This document shows, one piece after another, positions 17,532 to 25,232 of a stretch of 54,068 bases of DNA. The stretch comes from an uncultured Anaerolineae bacterium (GTDB taxonomy: Bacteria; Chloroflexota; Anaerolineae; Aggregatilineales; Phototrophicaceae), in assembly GCA_937944445.1 (NCBI GenBank), contig CALDYP010000025.1:1-54068 (forward strand). The letters run 5' to 3'. The first letter of the stretch is position 1. The number at the start of each line of letters is the position of its first letter. Made by a program: the position numbers and the translations under genes. Under the pieces are notes generated by a model, which worked only from the letters and a program-made list of their open reading frames with translations, searched no databases and was not told where the DNA came from.

Positions 17532-17611
17532 ATTTTAATAAAAAAAATAGACGAAGATCAACGCAGCGCGGCAAGCTGTGACCAGTTGGCCTATGAAACC
17601 CTGCCGATGAG

Positions 17612-18103
17612 CTACCAGCCCCAAGTGCCAGCAGCGCCCTTAAATGGCCCGACGATCTTTGATGTAATCCATCCGCCGTAGAAGTCGCCCTCTTGCGCTT
17701 GCACCTGCTCATCGCCGACGAAACAGGCGTCAACGCGGCTGGCATAGAACGCCAGATGATTTTGGATGACTTCATATCCACGCGCGGGCTGAGGGTACAT
17801 CCACGCTGCGTCGATCGACTGCCGTCCATTCACCTCAATGCTCCAGTAGCTGGCAGCGCCTTTAAACTCGCAAAAGCTGCGCCGCGCTGTCTGTTGCAAA
17901 TACTGCATGGCAATATCCGCCTGCGGGATGTAGTACGTAGGTGGGTGGCTCGTTTCTAACACACGGTAGGCCGACTGCGTGCGGGCGATTTCTACTTCAT
18001 TAAAGACGACACGGATCAAGTCAGAGACCGGCTCTACACGTGGGGGCCGCGGATAGTCCCAGACTGATTCTTGGCCCGGGCCAACTGGAAGGCGCTTTAC
18101 CAT
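17612..18103 (-). CDS. DUF427 family protein
   Basis: 163 residues from the ATG at 18103, which has GGAG 9 nt upstream. An upstream GTG at 18166 would add 21 residues unlike the family. The conserved DUF427 pattern is complete: SVWDYPRPPRVE, ARTQSAYRVLETSHPPTYYIP, SFCEFKGAASYWS, AAWMYPQPARGYE and AFYASRVDACFVGDE. The domain is a small beta-rich fold. Its biochemical activity is not established, and the gene position next to gpmA gives no further hint. Confidence 0.85.
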   Translation of the reverse strand: MVKRLPVGPGQESVWDYPRPPRVEPVSDLIRVVFNEVEIARTQSAYRVLETSHPPTYYIPQADIAMQYLQQTARRSFCEFKGAASYWSIEVNGRQSIDAAWMYPQPARGYEVIQNHLAFYASRVDACFVGDEQVQAQEGDFYGGWITSKIVGPFKGAAGTWGW

Positions 18104-18185
18104 AAATCGATACTCCATAGGCTTGATTGGTGATTCTGCATCAGCGCTGGCCAGAATTAACGACACAGCGCTGACGCACTGGCAG

Positions 18186-18932
18186 TTACTTGGCTTTTGC
18201 TTGGTTGGCCACGGCGGCCGCTTTGGCGCGCGCTGCCTCTTGGTCGCCGAGGTAGTAGCTGGTGATGGGCTTCAGCTCGGCGTCCAGTTCATACACCAGC
18301 GGGATGCCCGTCGGGATGTTCAGCTCTACGATGTCAGAATCACTGATGTTGTCCAGATACTTGACGAGCGCGCGAATGCTGTTGCCGTGGGCTGCGATGA
18401 TGAGACGCTGGCCAGACAGGATGCGCGGGGCGATGGACTCATGCCAGTACGGCAGGAAGCGCGCCACCGTGTCTTTGAGGCATTCTGTAAGCGGCAGTTC
18501 ATCAGGCTTGAGCGAGGCATAGCGCCGATCGTTGCCCGGGAAGCGCTCGTCGGTTGGCTCCAGCGCGGGCGGTGGCACGTCATAGCTGCGCCGCCAGATC
18601 AAGACTTGTTCATCACCATAGCGAGCGGCCGTTTCTGCCTTGTTCAGACCTTGCAACGCTCCGTAGTGGCGCTCATTCAGACGCCATGAGCGCTCCACTG
18701 GCAGCCACAGCAAGTCCATCTCATCTAGAATAATCCACAGCGTGCGGATGGCACGCTTCAACACCGAGCTGTACGCAAAGTCGAACTCATAGCCCTCCGC
18801 CTTGAGCAGACGGCCTGCTTCACGAGCTTCCTCAATGCCCTGCTCGGTCAGATCAACGTCTGTCCAGCCCGTAAACCGATTGGACTTGTTCCATTCGCTT
18901 TCTCCGTGGCGGACAAGCACTACCTTGTACAT
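18186..18932 (-). CDS. gpmA: 2,3-bisphosphoglycerate-dependent phosphoglycerate mutase
   Basis: 248 residues, normal for the enzyme that interconverts 3- and 2-phosphoglycerate in glycolysis and gluconeogenesis. [11 protein letters not shown] carries the phosphorylated His at position 9, followed by [38 protein letters not shown] with the catalytic Glu, and the second His in [21 protein letters not shown] lies 7 nt before the ATG. The C-terminus ends in an Ala/Lys-rich tail. Confident single-function assignment. Confidence 0.95.
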   Translation of the reverse strand: MYKVVLVRHGESEWNKSNRFTGWTDVDLTEQGIEEAREAGRLLKAEGYEFDFAYSSVLKRAIRTLWIILDEMDLLWLPVERSWRLNERHYGALQGLNKAETAARYGDEQVLIWRRSYDVPPPALEPTDERFPGNDRRYASLKPDELPLTECLKDTVARFLPYWHESIAPRILSGQRLIIAAHGNSIRALVKYLDNISDSDIVELNIPTGIPLVYELDAELKPITSYYLGDQEAARAKAAAVANQAKAK

Positions 18933-19011
18933 GTAAATTCCTCCATCACTAATCAGATTTACTTTTCACTGTACATGAAATGAGGCCAAATCGACAGGTT
19001 GCCCAGACCTC

Positions 19012-19156
19012 AGGGAGTGTCGAAATTCGAACAGAGGCCTCACCCCTAAATCCCCTCTCCACGGGAGAGGGGACTTCATCCCCCCTTCAGGGGGCGCGCC
19101 CTAGCCGAGCGCTTCAGCGGGCGGCGCGACTGTTTGTTTATCTTTAGACACTCCCT
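19012..19156. mobile_element. 145-bp MITE-like element with TIRs and target-site duplication
   Basis: The ends are inverted copies: AGGGAGTGTC-N-AAA at 19012 and its complement ending at 19156. Both are flanked by the direct repeat AGACCTC (19005-19011 and 19157-19163), possibly 8 bp if the terminal A is counted. The interior contains hairpins (CCCCTCTCC/GGAGAGGGG; CCCCCTTCAGGGGG) and no reading frame. This is what a non-autonomous transposon moved by a transposase elsewhere would leave. It fills most of the 245-bp gap between gpmA and the APH-like gene. A truncated inverted copy is at 32552-32674. Confidence 0.75.
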
Positions 19157-19177
19157 AGACCTCAAAAACGCCGCCCT

Positions 19178-20182
19178 CTATCCTGAGGCTGTCAACCCGT
19201 CGATCAGCGCGCTGAGCGTAGGTGGCACAGCTTGGAGCTGCCGCACGACGCGCGCAGCGATGATCGCCCGCTGCGGCTCGTCGAAGTACTCCAGCGGCGA
19301 GCGCCCGCGCACCCGCGCCAGCACACACGCCAGCGCGTGCCGCACGATCCGCCCTTCCAGCCCGTCGAATGCATCCTCTGATTTGTCAAGATAAGTTTCA
19401 CAGAATAACTTGGCATACGACTGGTAGTCGGCGCGGCGCGCCTCGACTTTGATCGCTTTGGCGATCAAGTGCGCCAGCGCCAGCCCGGCGTCAAAGGCCG
19501 GGTCGCCCCAGTGCACGATCTCGAAGTCCAGCAGCACCAGCCGCCCATCCGGCAGCACGAGCACGTTCTTGGGCGTGAAGTCGGCGTGAACGAGCGTCAG
19601 GCGCGTGCGGCGCGTCTCGTCGATCAACTGGTGGATGAAGTCCGCTGCCTCAGGAACTTGCGTCGCGGTGTAGGCGTAGAACGGCTCGAGGCGCTGCGTC
19701 TCGAAGTGTTCGAGGCTGTCGAACTGCGGGCGCAGCGTCAGGGCTTGCTCCCGCGCGCGCAGGTGCGCCTCGGCCATGAGCGCGGCGAAGCGTTGCGCCA
19801 GCTCCGGCGTGCCGTGGCCGCCCAGCAGCAGGCGCTTGAGCGTCTCGTGCGGCTGCGGGATGGCGGTCATGGCGTGGATGAAGTGGTCGAAGTCCTCGAA
19901 CAAGAAGCGCGGCGTGCTGCCGCTCGGCAGCAGCGCCTCATACGTGCGCAGCCCCAACGCCTCCAGCGCGCTGCGCTCGGGCGCGACGAACCAATCCACC
20001 TTGACGCGGAACTTGCCCAGCGCCTGCTTGACGACCAGCCCGCCCCGTCGGTGCTCTACGAGCACGGTTTTGTTGGCGACGCCGCCCGTCAGCACGCGGA
20101 TCGTGGGCTGCTCATCGGCTTGGACGATGCCGCGCGCCCGCAGGTAGTCGGTCAGTTGGTCGGGTTGTTCGATGTCGATCAT
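19178..20182 (-). CDS. Aminoglycoside phosphotransferase-fold small-molecule kinase
   Basis: 334 residues. APH/choline-kinase fold: nucleotide-binding start (VLTGGVANKTVLVEH, GGLVVKQAL with the ATP-contacting Lys), Brenner-type catalytic HADFTPKNVLV (Asp and Asn) and metal-binding LLDFEIVHWGDPAFD. It is the last gene of the sucrose operon, 6 nt after amylosucrase. Context suggests phosphorylation of a sugar or glycoside released or formed there, rather than antibiotic resistance. Methylthioribose-kinase-like or homoserine-kinase-like activity cannot be excluded. The fold is certain; the substrate is not. Confidence 0.8.
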   Translation of the reverse strand: MIDIEQPDQLTDYLRARGIVQADEQPTIRVLTGGVANKTVLVEHRRGGLVVKQALGKFRVKVDWFVAPERSALEALGLRTYEALLPSGSTPRFLFEDFDHFIHAMTAIPQPHETLKRLLLGGHGTPELAQRFAALMAEAHLRAREQALTLRPQFDSLEHFETQRLEPFYAYTATQVPEAADFIHQLIDETRRTRLTLVHADFTPKNVLVLPDGRLVLLDFEIVHWGDPAFDAGLALAHLIAKAIKVEARRADYQSYAKLFCETYLDKSEDAFDGLEGRIVRHALACVLARVRGRSPLEYFDEPQRAIIAARVVRQLQAVPPTLSALIDGLTASG

Positions 20183-20188
20183 GCGGCG

Positions 20189-22132
20189 TCACTCCGTCGG
20201 CATCTCTTGTGGGCGGGTTTGCATCCAGCGGAATTGCAGCGGGCGCAGCGTCAGCGGCGCGTGGGCGGGCAGGATTTCGCCGGTCACGAGGTCGGTCGCC
20301 GTGGCCACCTGCGCGAACGCCCCCACGACCATCCCATCAATCGTCTGTGGGTGCTCGCTGAAGTTGGCCACCACCACAACCGACTCGCCGACGATGTAGG
20401 ACAGCACGTGGCGGCTGCCGCTCCAGAAGAAGCGGGTGCGGCCTGCGCCGAAGGCAGGCGTCTGCTTGCGGATGGCGATCAAGTGCGTCAGATGGGTGAA
20501 CATCCAGCCGGCGTGGGTGGTCGGGTCGTGGCGGGTGGCGGCGCGCGCCCAGTCGAAGCGCGGGCGGTGCACCCAGCGGCTGTCGATGCGTTTGGCCTCG
20601 TCCTCCATGTAGCTGTAGTCGTTCAGCATGGCGATCTCGTCGCCCAAGTAGATCAACGGGATGCCGCCGGCGCTCAAGATCACGCTGTGGAGGAGCAGCA
20701 GCCGCTTCAGCGCGTGGTCGATGTACAGATCGTTGTTGAGTTCCAGCGCCTGCTCGAGGCCGATGAGCGAGGCGGCCATGCCGCTGATGCGCATGTCGTG
20801 GTTGATCGGGTTGTAGTTGAAGGGCACGCCGCGGGCAAAGCTGCCCTCAAACGCGCCGATGTAGAACTTGTTCAAGAACTGCCGATGCCAGTAGCCATCG
20901 ATGCCGACGGCGCGCGCGTCCTCGTCGGCGAACGTCCAGCCGATGTCGTCGTGGCAGCGCACGTAGTTGATCCACGCGCAGCCGGGCGGCAGGTCGTAGC
21001 GCTTCTGCATGCTGTAGCTTAGCAGCGTCGTGTCGCGCGTGGCGGCAGCTTCCCACAGCAGGGCCATCAGCGTTGGGTTGTAGCTGATGGGGCTTTCGTG
21101 CGTGCCGATGTAGCTGGCCACCACGTCAGGGTGCACAATGGCCTCGCTCTTGAAGAGCATGGCCGGGGCCACCACGCGCACGATGGCGTTGTAGGCTTGG
21201 ATGATCCAGTGGGCTTGGGGCAGCCCCTCGCAGACTGTGCCCAGCTCTTTCCAGATGAAGGCCACCGCGTCCAGCCGCATCACCTCCACGCCTTGATTAG
21301 CGAGGAACAGCAGCTCGCCCAGCATGGCGTTGAACACCAGCGGGTTACGGTAGTTCAAGTCCCATTGGAACTCGCGGAAGGTCGTCCACACCCAGCGCTG
21401 CGCCTCGGGCAGGTAGGTGAAATTGCCGGGCGCTTGCTCGGGGAACACCTCGCGCAGGGTGCGCTCGTACTGGTCGGGCAGGGTGCGATCAGGGAAGAAG
21501 AAGTAGAAGTCTTGATAGTCGGGGTCGCCGGCGAGGGCAGCGCGCGCCCATGCGTGCTCGCTGCTGGTGTGGTTGAACACAAAGTCCAACACGAGGCTGA
21601 TGCCCTCGGCGCGCAGGGCACGCCCCAGCTCGGCCAGTTCCTCCATCGTGCCCAGCGCGGGGTTCACCTGTCGAAAGTCGCTGATGGCATAGCCGCCGTC
21701 GTTCTCGCCCTCGGGCGTCTTGAAGAGCGGCATCAGGTGCAGGTAGGTCAGCCCCAGCTCTTTGAAGTAAGGGATCTTCTCCTCGACGCCGCGCAAGCTG
21801 CCCGCGAACAAGTCCACATAGCACACGCCGCCCACCATCTGCTCGCTCTGGAACCAGAGCGGCGTCTGCTCGCGGGCGTGATCAAGCGCGTGCAGGTCGT
21901 CGGGGCGCGCGTTGTAGTGCTCGATCATCGTCTCAAAGATGATCTCCAGCGTGTAGAAGAAGTCGTAGTTCTGGCCGTACAAGCGGTACAGCAGGTCAAA
22001 GATCGTCGGCCAGTGCTGGCTCAGGCGTTGGGCGAACACGCCCGGCTCAACTTTGAGGCGAGACTGATAGCGCGTCAGCAGGCGCTTGAGCGTGCGCTGG
22101 GCCTCAGTGGGCAGGGTGTCGGTGGTCAGCAT
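20189..22132 (-). CDS. Amylosucrase (GH13 subfamily 4)
   Basis: 647 residues, close to known amylosucrases. The enzyme splits sucrose, transfers glucose to alpha-1,4-glucan and frees fructose. The helical N-terminal domain is followed by the (beta/alpha)8 barrel: DGGYAISDFRQVNP, DFVFNHTSSEH, nucleophile Asp288 in VEVMRLDAV, acid/base Glu330 in LFKSEAIV and transition-state His394/Asp395 in VRCHDDIGW. These positions lie two residues from those of the Neisseria enzyme (286, 328, 392/393). DSRWVHRPRFDW gives the Arg that with the Asp of NDGGY closes the -1 pocket. No signal peptide, so cytoplasmic. Sucrose hydrolase is the main alternative. AAAGGA precedes the ATG. Confidence 0.9.
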   Translation of the reverse strand: MLTTDTLPTEAQRTLKRLLTRYQSRLKVEPGVFAQRLSQHWPTIFDLLYRLYGQNYDFFYTLEIIFETMIEHYNARPDDLHALDHAREQTPLWFQSEQMVGGVCYVDLFAGSLRGVEEKIPYFKELGLTYLHLMPLFKTPEGENDGGYAISDFRQVNPALGTMEELAELGRALRAEGISLVLDFVFNHTSSEHAWARAALAGDPDYQDFYFFFPDRTLPDQYERTLREVFPEQAPGNFTYLPEAQRWVWTTFREFQWDLNYRNPLVFNAMLGELLFLANQGVEVMRLDAVAFIWKELGTVCEGLPQAHWIIQAYNAIVRVVAPAMLFKSEAIVHPDVVASYIGTHESPISYNPTLMALLWEAAATRDTTLLSYSMQKRYDLPPGCAWINYVRCHDDIGWTFADEDARAVGIDGYWHRQFLNKFYIGAFEGSFARGVPFNYNPINHDMRISGMAASLIGLEQALELNNDLYIDHALKRLLLLHSVILSAGGIPLIYLGDEIAMLNDYSYMEDEAKRIDSRWVHRPRFDWARAATRHDPTTHAGWMFTHLTHLIAIRKQTPAFGAGRTRFFWSGSRHVLSYIVGESVVVVANFSEHPQTIDGMVVGAFAQVATATDLVTGEILPAHAPLTLRPLQFRWMQTRPQEMPTE

Positions 22133-22151
22133 GAGGGGTATCCTTTCAGAG

Positions 22152-22811
22152 TCACAAGGCTTGAAAGTGCTGGATCAAACGGATCACATCTAGTTCTGCC
22201 AGCCCGGTTGGCGCTATGAGGTGGGCGCGGTGGACGTTGTGCTCTGCGCCGATGCCCACCGTCCAGAAGCCGCCGCCCAGCGCCGCGTCGATGCCTGCTT
22301 CAGCGTCCTCAAACACGACGGCGTGCGCGGGGTTCACCCCCAAACGCCCCGCCACCCAGACGAACAAATCCGGCGCGGGCTTGGGGTTGACCACGCTGTA
22401 GCCGTCGCCCACCGCGTCGAACGCCGTCATCAGCTCAAGGCGCTGGAGCACGTCCACGGCGTTCCTGCTGGCCGAGCCGAGGCCGAGCTTGACCCCCGCC
22501 AGCCGCGCCGCGCGCAAGAACTCCGGCACGTTCGGCAGGGCGTTGGCGGGCGTGATCTGTTTCAAGTAGCGCTGGTAGTACTGGTTCTTGCGCTCCATGT
22601 ATGCCTGCGCTGTTTCTTCAGAGATGGGCGCGCCCTTCAGCAGGCGGTTGAGGCTCTCGCGCCGCGACACGCCGCGCAGCTGTTCGTTGTCCTCACGGGT
22701 GAAGGGATAGCCCTCCTCGTCGGCAAGCTGCTTCCACGCCAGATAGTGGTACTCGGCGGTGTCGGTGATGACGCCGTCCAAGTCAAAGATAAACGCCTCG
22801 ATGCGGGGCAT
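22152..22811 (-). CDS. pgmB: Beta-phosphoglucomutase, HAD superfamily
   Basis: 219 residues. Interconverts beta-glucose 1-phosphate and glucose 6-phosphate. FIFDLDGVITDTAEYHYLAW contains nucleophile Asp10 and acid/base Asp12, the beta-PGM signature. LRGVSRRESL is the cap-domain substrate motif, LGLGSASRNA holds the phosphate Ser, and VVFEDAEAGIDAAL gives the metal acid residues. AGGAGG is 7 nt before the ATG. Its presence in this operon implies that a beta-glucose 1-phosphate-forming phosphorylase acts in the same route, but none is encoded here. Confidence 0.92.
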   Translation of the reverse strand: MPRIEAFIFDLDGVITDTAEYHYLAWKQLADEEGYPFTREDNEQLRGVSRRESLNRLLKGAPISEETAQAYMERKNQYYQRYLKQITPANALPNVPEFLRAARLAGVKLGLGSASRNAVDVLQRLELMTAFDAVGDGYSVVNPKPAPDLFVWVAGRLGVNPAHAVVFEDAEAGIDAALGGGFWTVGIGAEHNVHRAHLIAPTGLAELDVIRLIQHFQAL

Positions 22812-22876
22812 GTGTCGTCCTCCTTGTGTGTGCAGCGCCTTGATTGTAACAAGGCTTGTCAGTCGATGGGCGGCTT

Positions 22877-23812
22877 TCAGAGCGTCGCGGCGAACGCCTC
22901 GACCTGCTCGCGGGTGGGCAGGGCCGGAATGCCACCCTTAGCGAGCGTCGTCAACGCCCCCACCATGCAGGCATAGCGCGTGATCTCGGCCAAGTGGGCT
23001 TCATAGCCCGCGCCGAGTTCCAGCAGCTTGGTGAGGGTGGCTGCCACGAACGCATCGCCCGCGCCGGTGGTGTCCACGGCGTTCACGCGGAAGCCGGGCA
23101 CGTGGCCGCTGGCGCTGCGCGTGTAGAACGTTGCGCCGTCGGGGCCGTGCGTCACCATGATGAGCTGCATCTGCGGCCGCCACAAGCCGCTGACGTCGCC
23201 CGTCCCAAGCAAGAACTCGACTTCCTCCGCGCTGATCTTGAGCACGTGCGCGTAATCAAGGCCTATCAACATGCCCGCGCGGGCGGCGGCCTCATCTGGC
23301 CACAGCGCCAGCCGCAGGTTCGGGTCGTATGAGATGCGCAGGCCGGCCGCCTGCGCCGCCTGCACGGCGTGCAGCGTGGCCGAGCGGCTCGGCTCGCTGA
23401 TGAGGCTGATCGAACCGAAGTGAAAGACCTGATAGCGGCGGATCACCTCCGTGTTGATCTCGTCGGGGCGTAGGAGCATGTCCGCGCTCGGGTGGCGATA
23501 GAACATGAAGCTGCGGTCGCCCTCAGCGGTGAGCGACACGAACGCCAGCGCCGTTCGGGCGGTCGGGTCGAACAGGCAGCCGCTCGTGTCTACATGGTTG
23601 GCGTTGAGCAGGTCAACCAGATAGTGCCCGAAGGGGTCTTCCCCGACTTTGCCCATGAAGGCCGCAGGCAGCCCCAAGCGCGCCACCGCCACCGCGACGT
23701 TGGCCGGCGCGCCCCCCGCCGCTTTGACGAACCCGCTCGCCTCCCCTACTGTCACGCCCGACTCCAACGCGACAAAGTCGATCAACAGTTCACCGAAACA
23801 CAACACACTCAT
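22877..23812 (-). CDS. Fructokinase, PfkB family
   Basis: 311 residues from the ATG at 23812, with GAGGAG 6 nt upstream; the preceding GTG would be too close. Ribokinase-like fold: CFGELLIDFV start, AAGGAPANVAVAVARLG substrate motif, GKVGEDPFG, and the C-terminal NAVDTTGAGDAFVAA with the catalytic Asp of GAGD. In this operon it would phosphorylate the fructose left by amylosucrase to fructose 6-phosphate. The sequence fits bacterial ScrK/FrcK-type fructokinases better than ribokinase; other ketohexose substrates remain possible. Confidence 0.88.
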   Translation of the reverse strand: MSVLCFGELLIDFVALESGVTVGEASGFVKAAGGAPANVAVAVARLGLPAAFMGKVGEDPFGHYLVDLLNANHVDTSGCLFDPTARTALAFVSLTAEGDRSFMFYRHPSADMLLRPDEINTEVIRRYQVFHFGSISLISEPSRSATLHAVQAAQAAGLRISYDPNLRLALWPDEAAARAGMLIGLDYAHVLKISAEEVEFLLGTGDVSGLWRPQMQLIMVTHGPDGATFYTRSASGHVPGFRVNAVDTTGAGDAFVAATLTKLLELGAGYEAHLAEITRYACMVGALTTLAKGGIPALPTREQVEAFAATL

Positions 23813-23832
23813 CACAAGCTCCTCTGTGACCC

Positions 23833-24867
23833 TCAGGATAAGCGATGCTTAGGGGGCTGGGTCGTCTGGCGGACGATCAACTGCGAGTTAGGCAGCGTGG
23901 GGGGGGGCGTGTCTGCGCCGGCGATGAGAGCCAGCAGATACCCTGCCGCCAGCCGCCCGCTCTGCTCCAGATGCTGACAGATCGTGGTCAAACCGAGCGC
24001 CATCGCCAGCTCCGTATCGTCATAGCCGATCACCGACACGTCCGCGGGGACGTGCACATCGGCTGCCCGCAGCGCGGCGATGATGCCCGCCGCCTGCAAG
24101 TCGCTCATGGCAAAGATGGCCGTGGGCGGCTGCGCCAACTGCAGCAGCTCTTGCGTGATGTCATAGGCCATGCGGTAGCTGTGATCGCCCAAGCGCACGT
24201 AGCGAGTGTTCAGGTGGATCTGCGCTTCCGTCAGCGCGCGCTTGTAGCCGATGTAGCGCTCTTGGCTGGTCGAGAAGCCGTACTCGTCAACCATGTTGTC
24301 GCCGATGTAGGCGATGCGGCGGTGGCCCAGCTCCGTCAGATAGCGCGTCGCCACGTAGCCGCCGTATTCGTTGTCTGTGCCGATGCACGGCCACGAGCGC
24401 CCGCGCAGGTGGTTGAGGCCGACGAAGGGGATCCGTGCTTGGCGCAGGCGCTGGACTTGGTCATCGCTCATGTCAAAGTCGACGATCAGCAGCCCCTCTA
24501 CTGCATTGGCTTGGACGATGTGGTGAAGCTGTGAGTCAAAATGTGCGGCTGACGAGGCGCTGAACAACGCCAAGTCAAGGCCTTGATCGCTGGCGCTGAG
24601 GGCGGTCTGAACGCCGCGCAGCCGCTCCGAAATGCTGTGATAGTTCAGCAAGAAGGGGTGGGTAATCACCCCGATGTAGCGCAGTTCCGTTTTGCGCGGC
24701 AGGCGTCGGGCGGTGGCGTTCGGGCGGAACCCCAACTCGCGGATGGCTTTCAAGACCCGTTCGCGCGTCTCAGGGCTAACGCGCGGATGGTTGTTCATCA
24801 CCCGCGACACGGTTCCCAACCCAACCCCCGCGTGACGTGCCACGTCTTTGATGGTGACCCTGCCCAT
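23833..24867 (-). CDS. LacI family transcriptional repressor of the sucrose operon
   Basis: 344 residues. The N-terminal DNA-binding helix-turn-helix (TIKDVARHAGVGLGTVSRVMNN, hinge helix RPNATARRL) is followed by a periplasmic-binding-protein-like sugar sensor (IGVITHPFL, GLLIVDFDMS, GTDNEYGGYVATRYLTELGH, DVSVIGYDDTELA). It is the first gene of the operon, and its own promoter holds a perfect LacI-type palindrome, so it is probably autoregulated. The inducer is likely sucrose or a derived sugar phosphate, inferred from the genes it heads. Confidence 0.92.
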   Translation of the reverse strand: MGRVTIKDVARHAGVGLGTVSRVMNNHPRVSPETRERVLKAIRELGFRPNATARRLPRKTELRYIGVITHPFLLNYHSISERLRGVQTALSASDQGLDLALFSASSAAHFDSQLHHIVQANAVEGLLIVDFDMSDDQVQRLRQARIPFVGLNHLRGRSWPCIGTDNEYGGYVATRYLTELGHRRIAYIGDNMVDEYGFSTSQERYIGYKRALTEAQIHLNTRYVRLGDHSYRMAYDITQELLQLAQPPTAIFAMSDLQAAGIIAALRAADVHVPADVSVIGYDDTELAMALGLTTICQHLEQSGRLAAGYLLALIAGADTPPPTLPNSQLIVRQTTQPPKHRLS

Positions 24868-24904
24868 GCCGACAACGCCTTACAGAGAGAGATATTAACA
24901 ATCT

Positions 24905-24933
24905 ATTTTAATCAGGAAACGTTTCCAGAACAA
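24905..24933 (-). promoter_or_regulatory. Sucrose operon promoter with embedded LacI operator
   Basis: On the minus strand TTGTTC (24933-24928), a 17-bp spacer and TAAAAT (24910-24905) form a sigma-70-like promoter 38 nt before the lacI-type ATG. The spacer contains the perfect 12-bp palindrome GGAAACGTTTCC (24915-24926), with the central CG typical of LacI-family operators. Bound repressor would block RNA polymerase directly. Confidence 0.65.
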
Positions 24934-25005
24934 GAAATCAGCGCCCCTCATGGCAGGCAGACAAGCGCCGCCGAGCGCTGATGCCGTTTGAAAATTTAAC
25001 AGGTG

Positions 25006-25088
25006 GTAGGGACGCGACCTGTCGCGTCCGCACGACCTGTCGCGTCCGCACGACCTGTCGCGTCCGCACGACCTGTCGCGTCCGCGCG
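25006..25088. repeat. Palindrome with 18-bp tandem array (four units)
   Basis: A GTAGGGAC-GCGA-CCTG-TCGC-GTCC hairpin (25006-25029) runs into repeats of ACCTGTCGCGTCCGCACG with period 18 (25017-25088, last unit slightly changed). The unit is the loop plus 3' arm of the hairpin and a 6-nt linker. There are no unique spacers, so it is not CRISPR. It occupies the 365-bp gap 24868-25232; the rest of that gap holds the promoter above, a GCCGAGCGCTGA fragment also found in the MITE, and the palindromic repeat at 25134. No gene is seen. Confidence 0.8.
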
Positions 25089-25133
25089 AGCCTCATCCCC
25101 CAGCCCCTTCGTCGTCGGGAAGAGCCGTGCCCG

Positions 25134-25181
25134 TGGCAATCGAAAATCGGACAGGGCAGGCCCTGTCCCTACGATGGTCGC
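25134..25181. repeat. 48-bp dispersed repeat with central palindrome, copy 1
   Basis: TGGCAATCGAAAATC leads into the palindrome GGACAGGGCAGGCCCTGTCC (25149-25168) and CTACGATGGTCGC. It matches 28874-28921 at 47 of 48 positions. It lies just after the stop of the permease gene ending at 25233, and may act as a 3' hairpin for that operon. Confidence 0.8.
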
Positions 25182-25232
25182 ATGCGCGGGTCGAGAGCCA
25201 GCGTGGCGCGGTGGGCGCTCAGCCGACGCCGT

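Noticed and set aside
19178..20182. Aminoglycoside resistance gene
   Set aside because: Only the fold is shared; position in a LacI-controlled sugar operon points to a metabolic kinase.
19469..22219. Long plus-strand open frames opposite the APH-like kinase and amylosucrase genes
   Set aside because: They are Arg/His/Val-rich antisense shadows in GC-rich DNA, with no domains; the minus-strand genes have complete catalytic motifs.
25017..25088. CRISPR array
   Set aside because: Units are contiguous with period 18 and no unique spacers; the same holds at 53986-54057. No cas genes.
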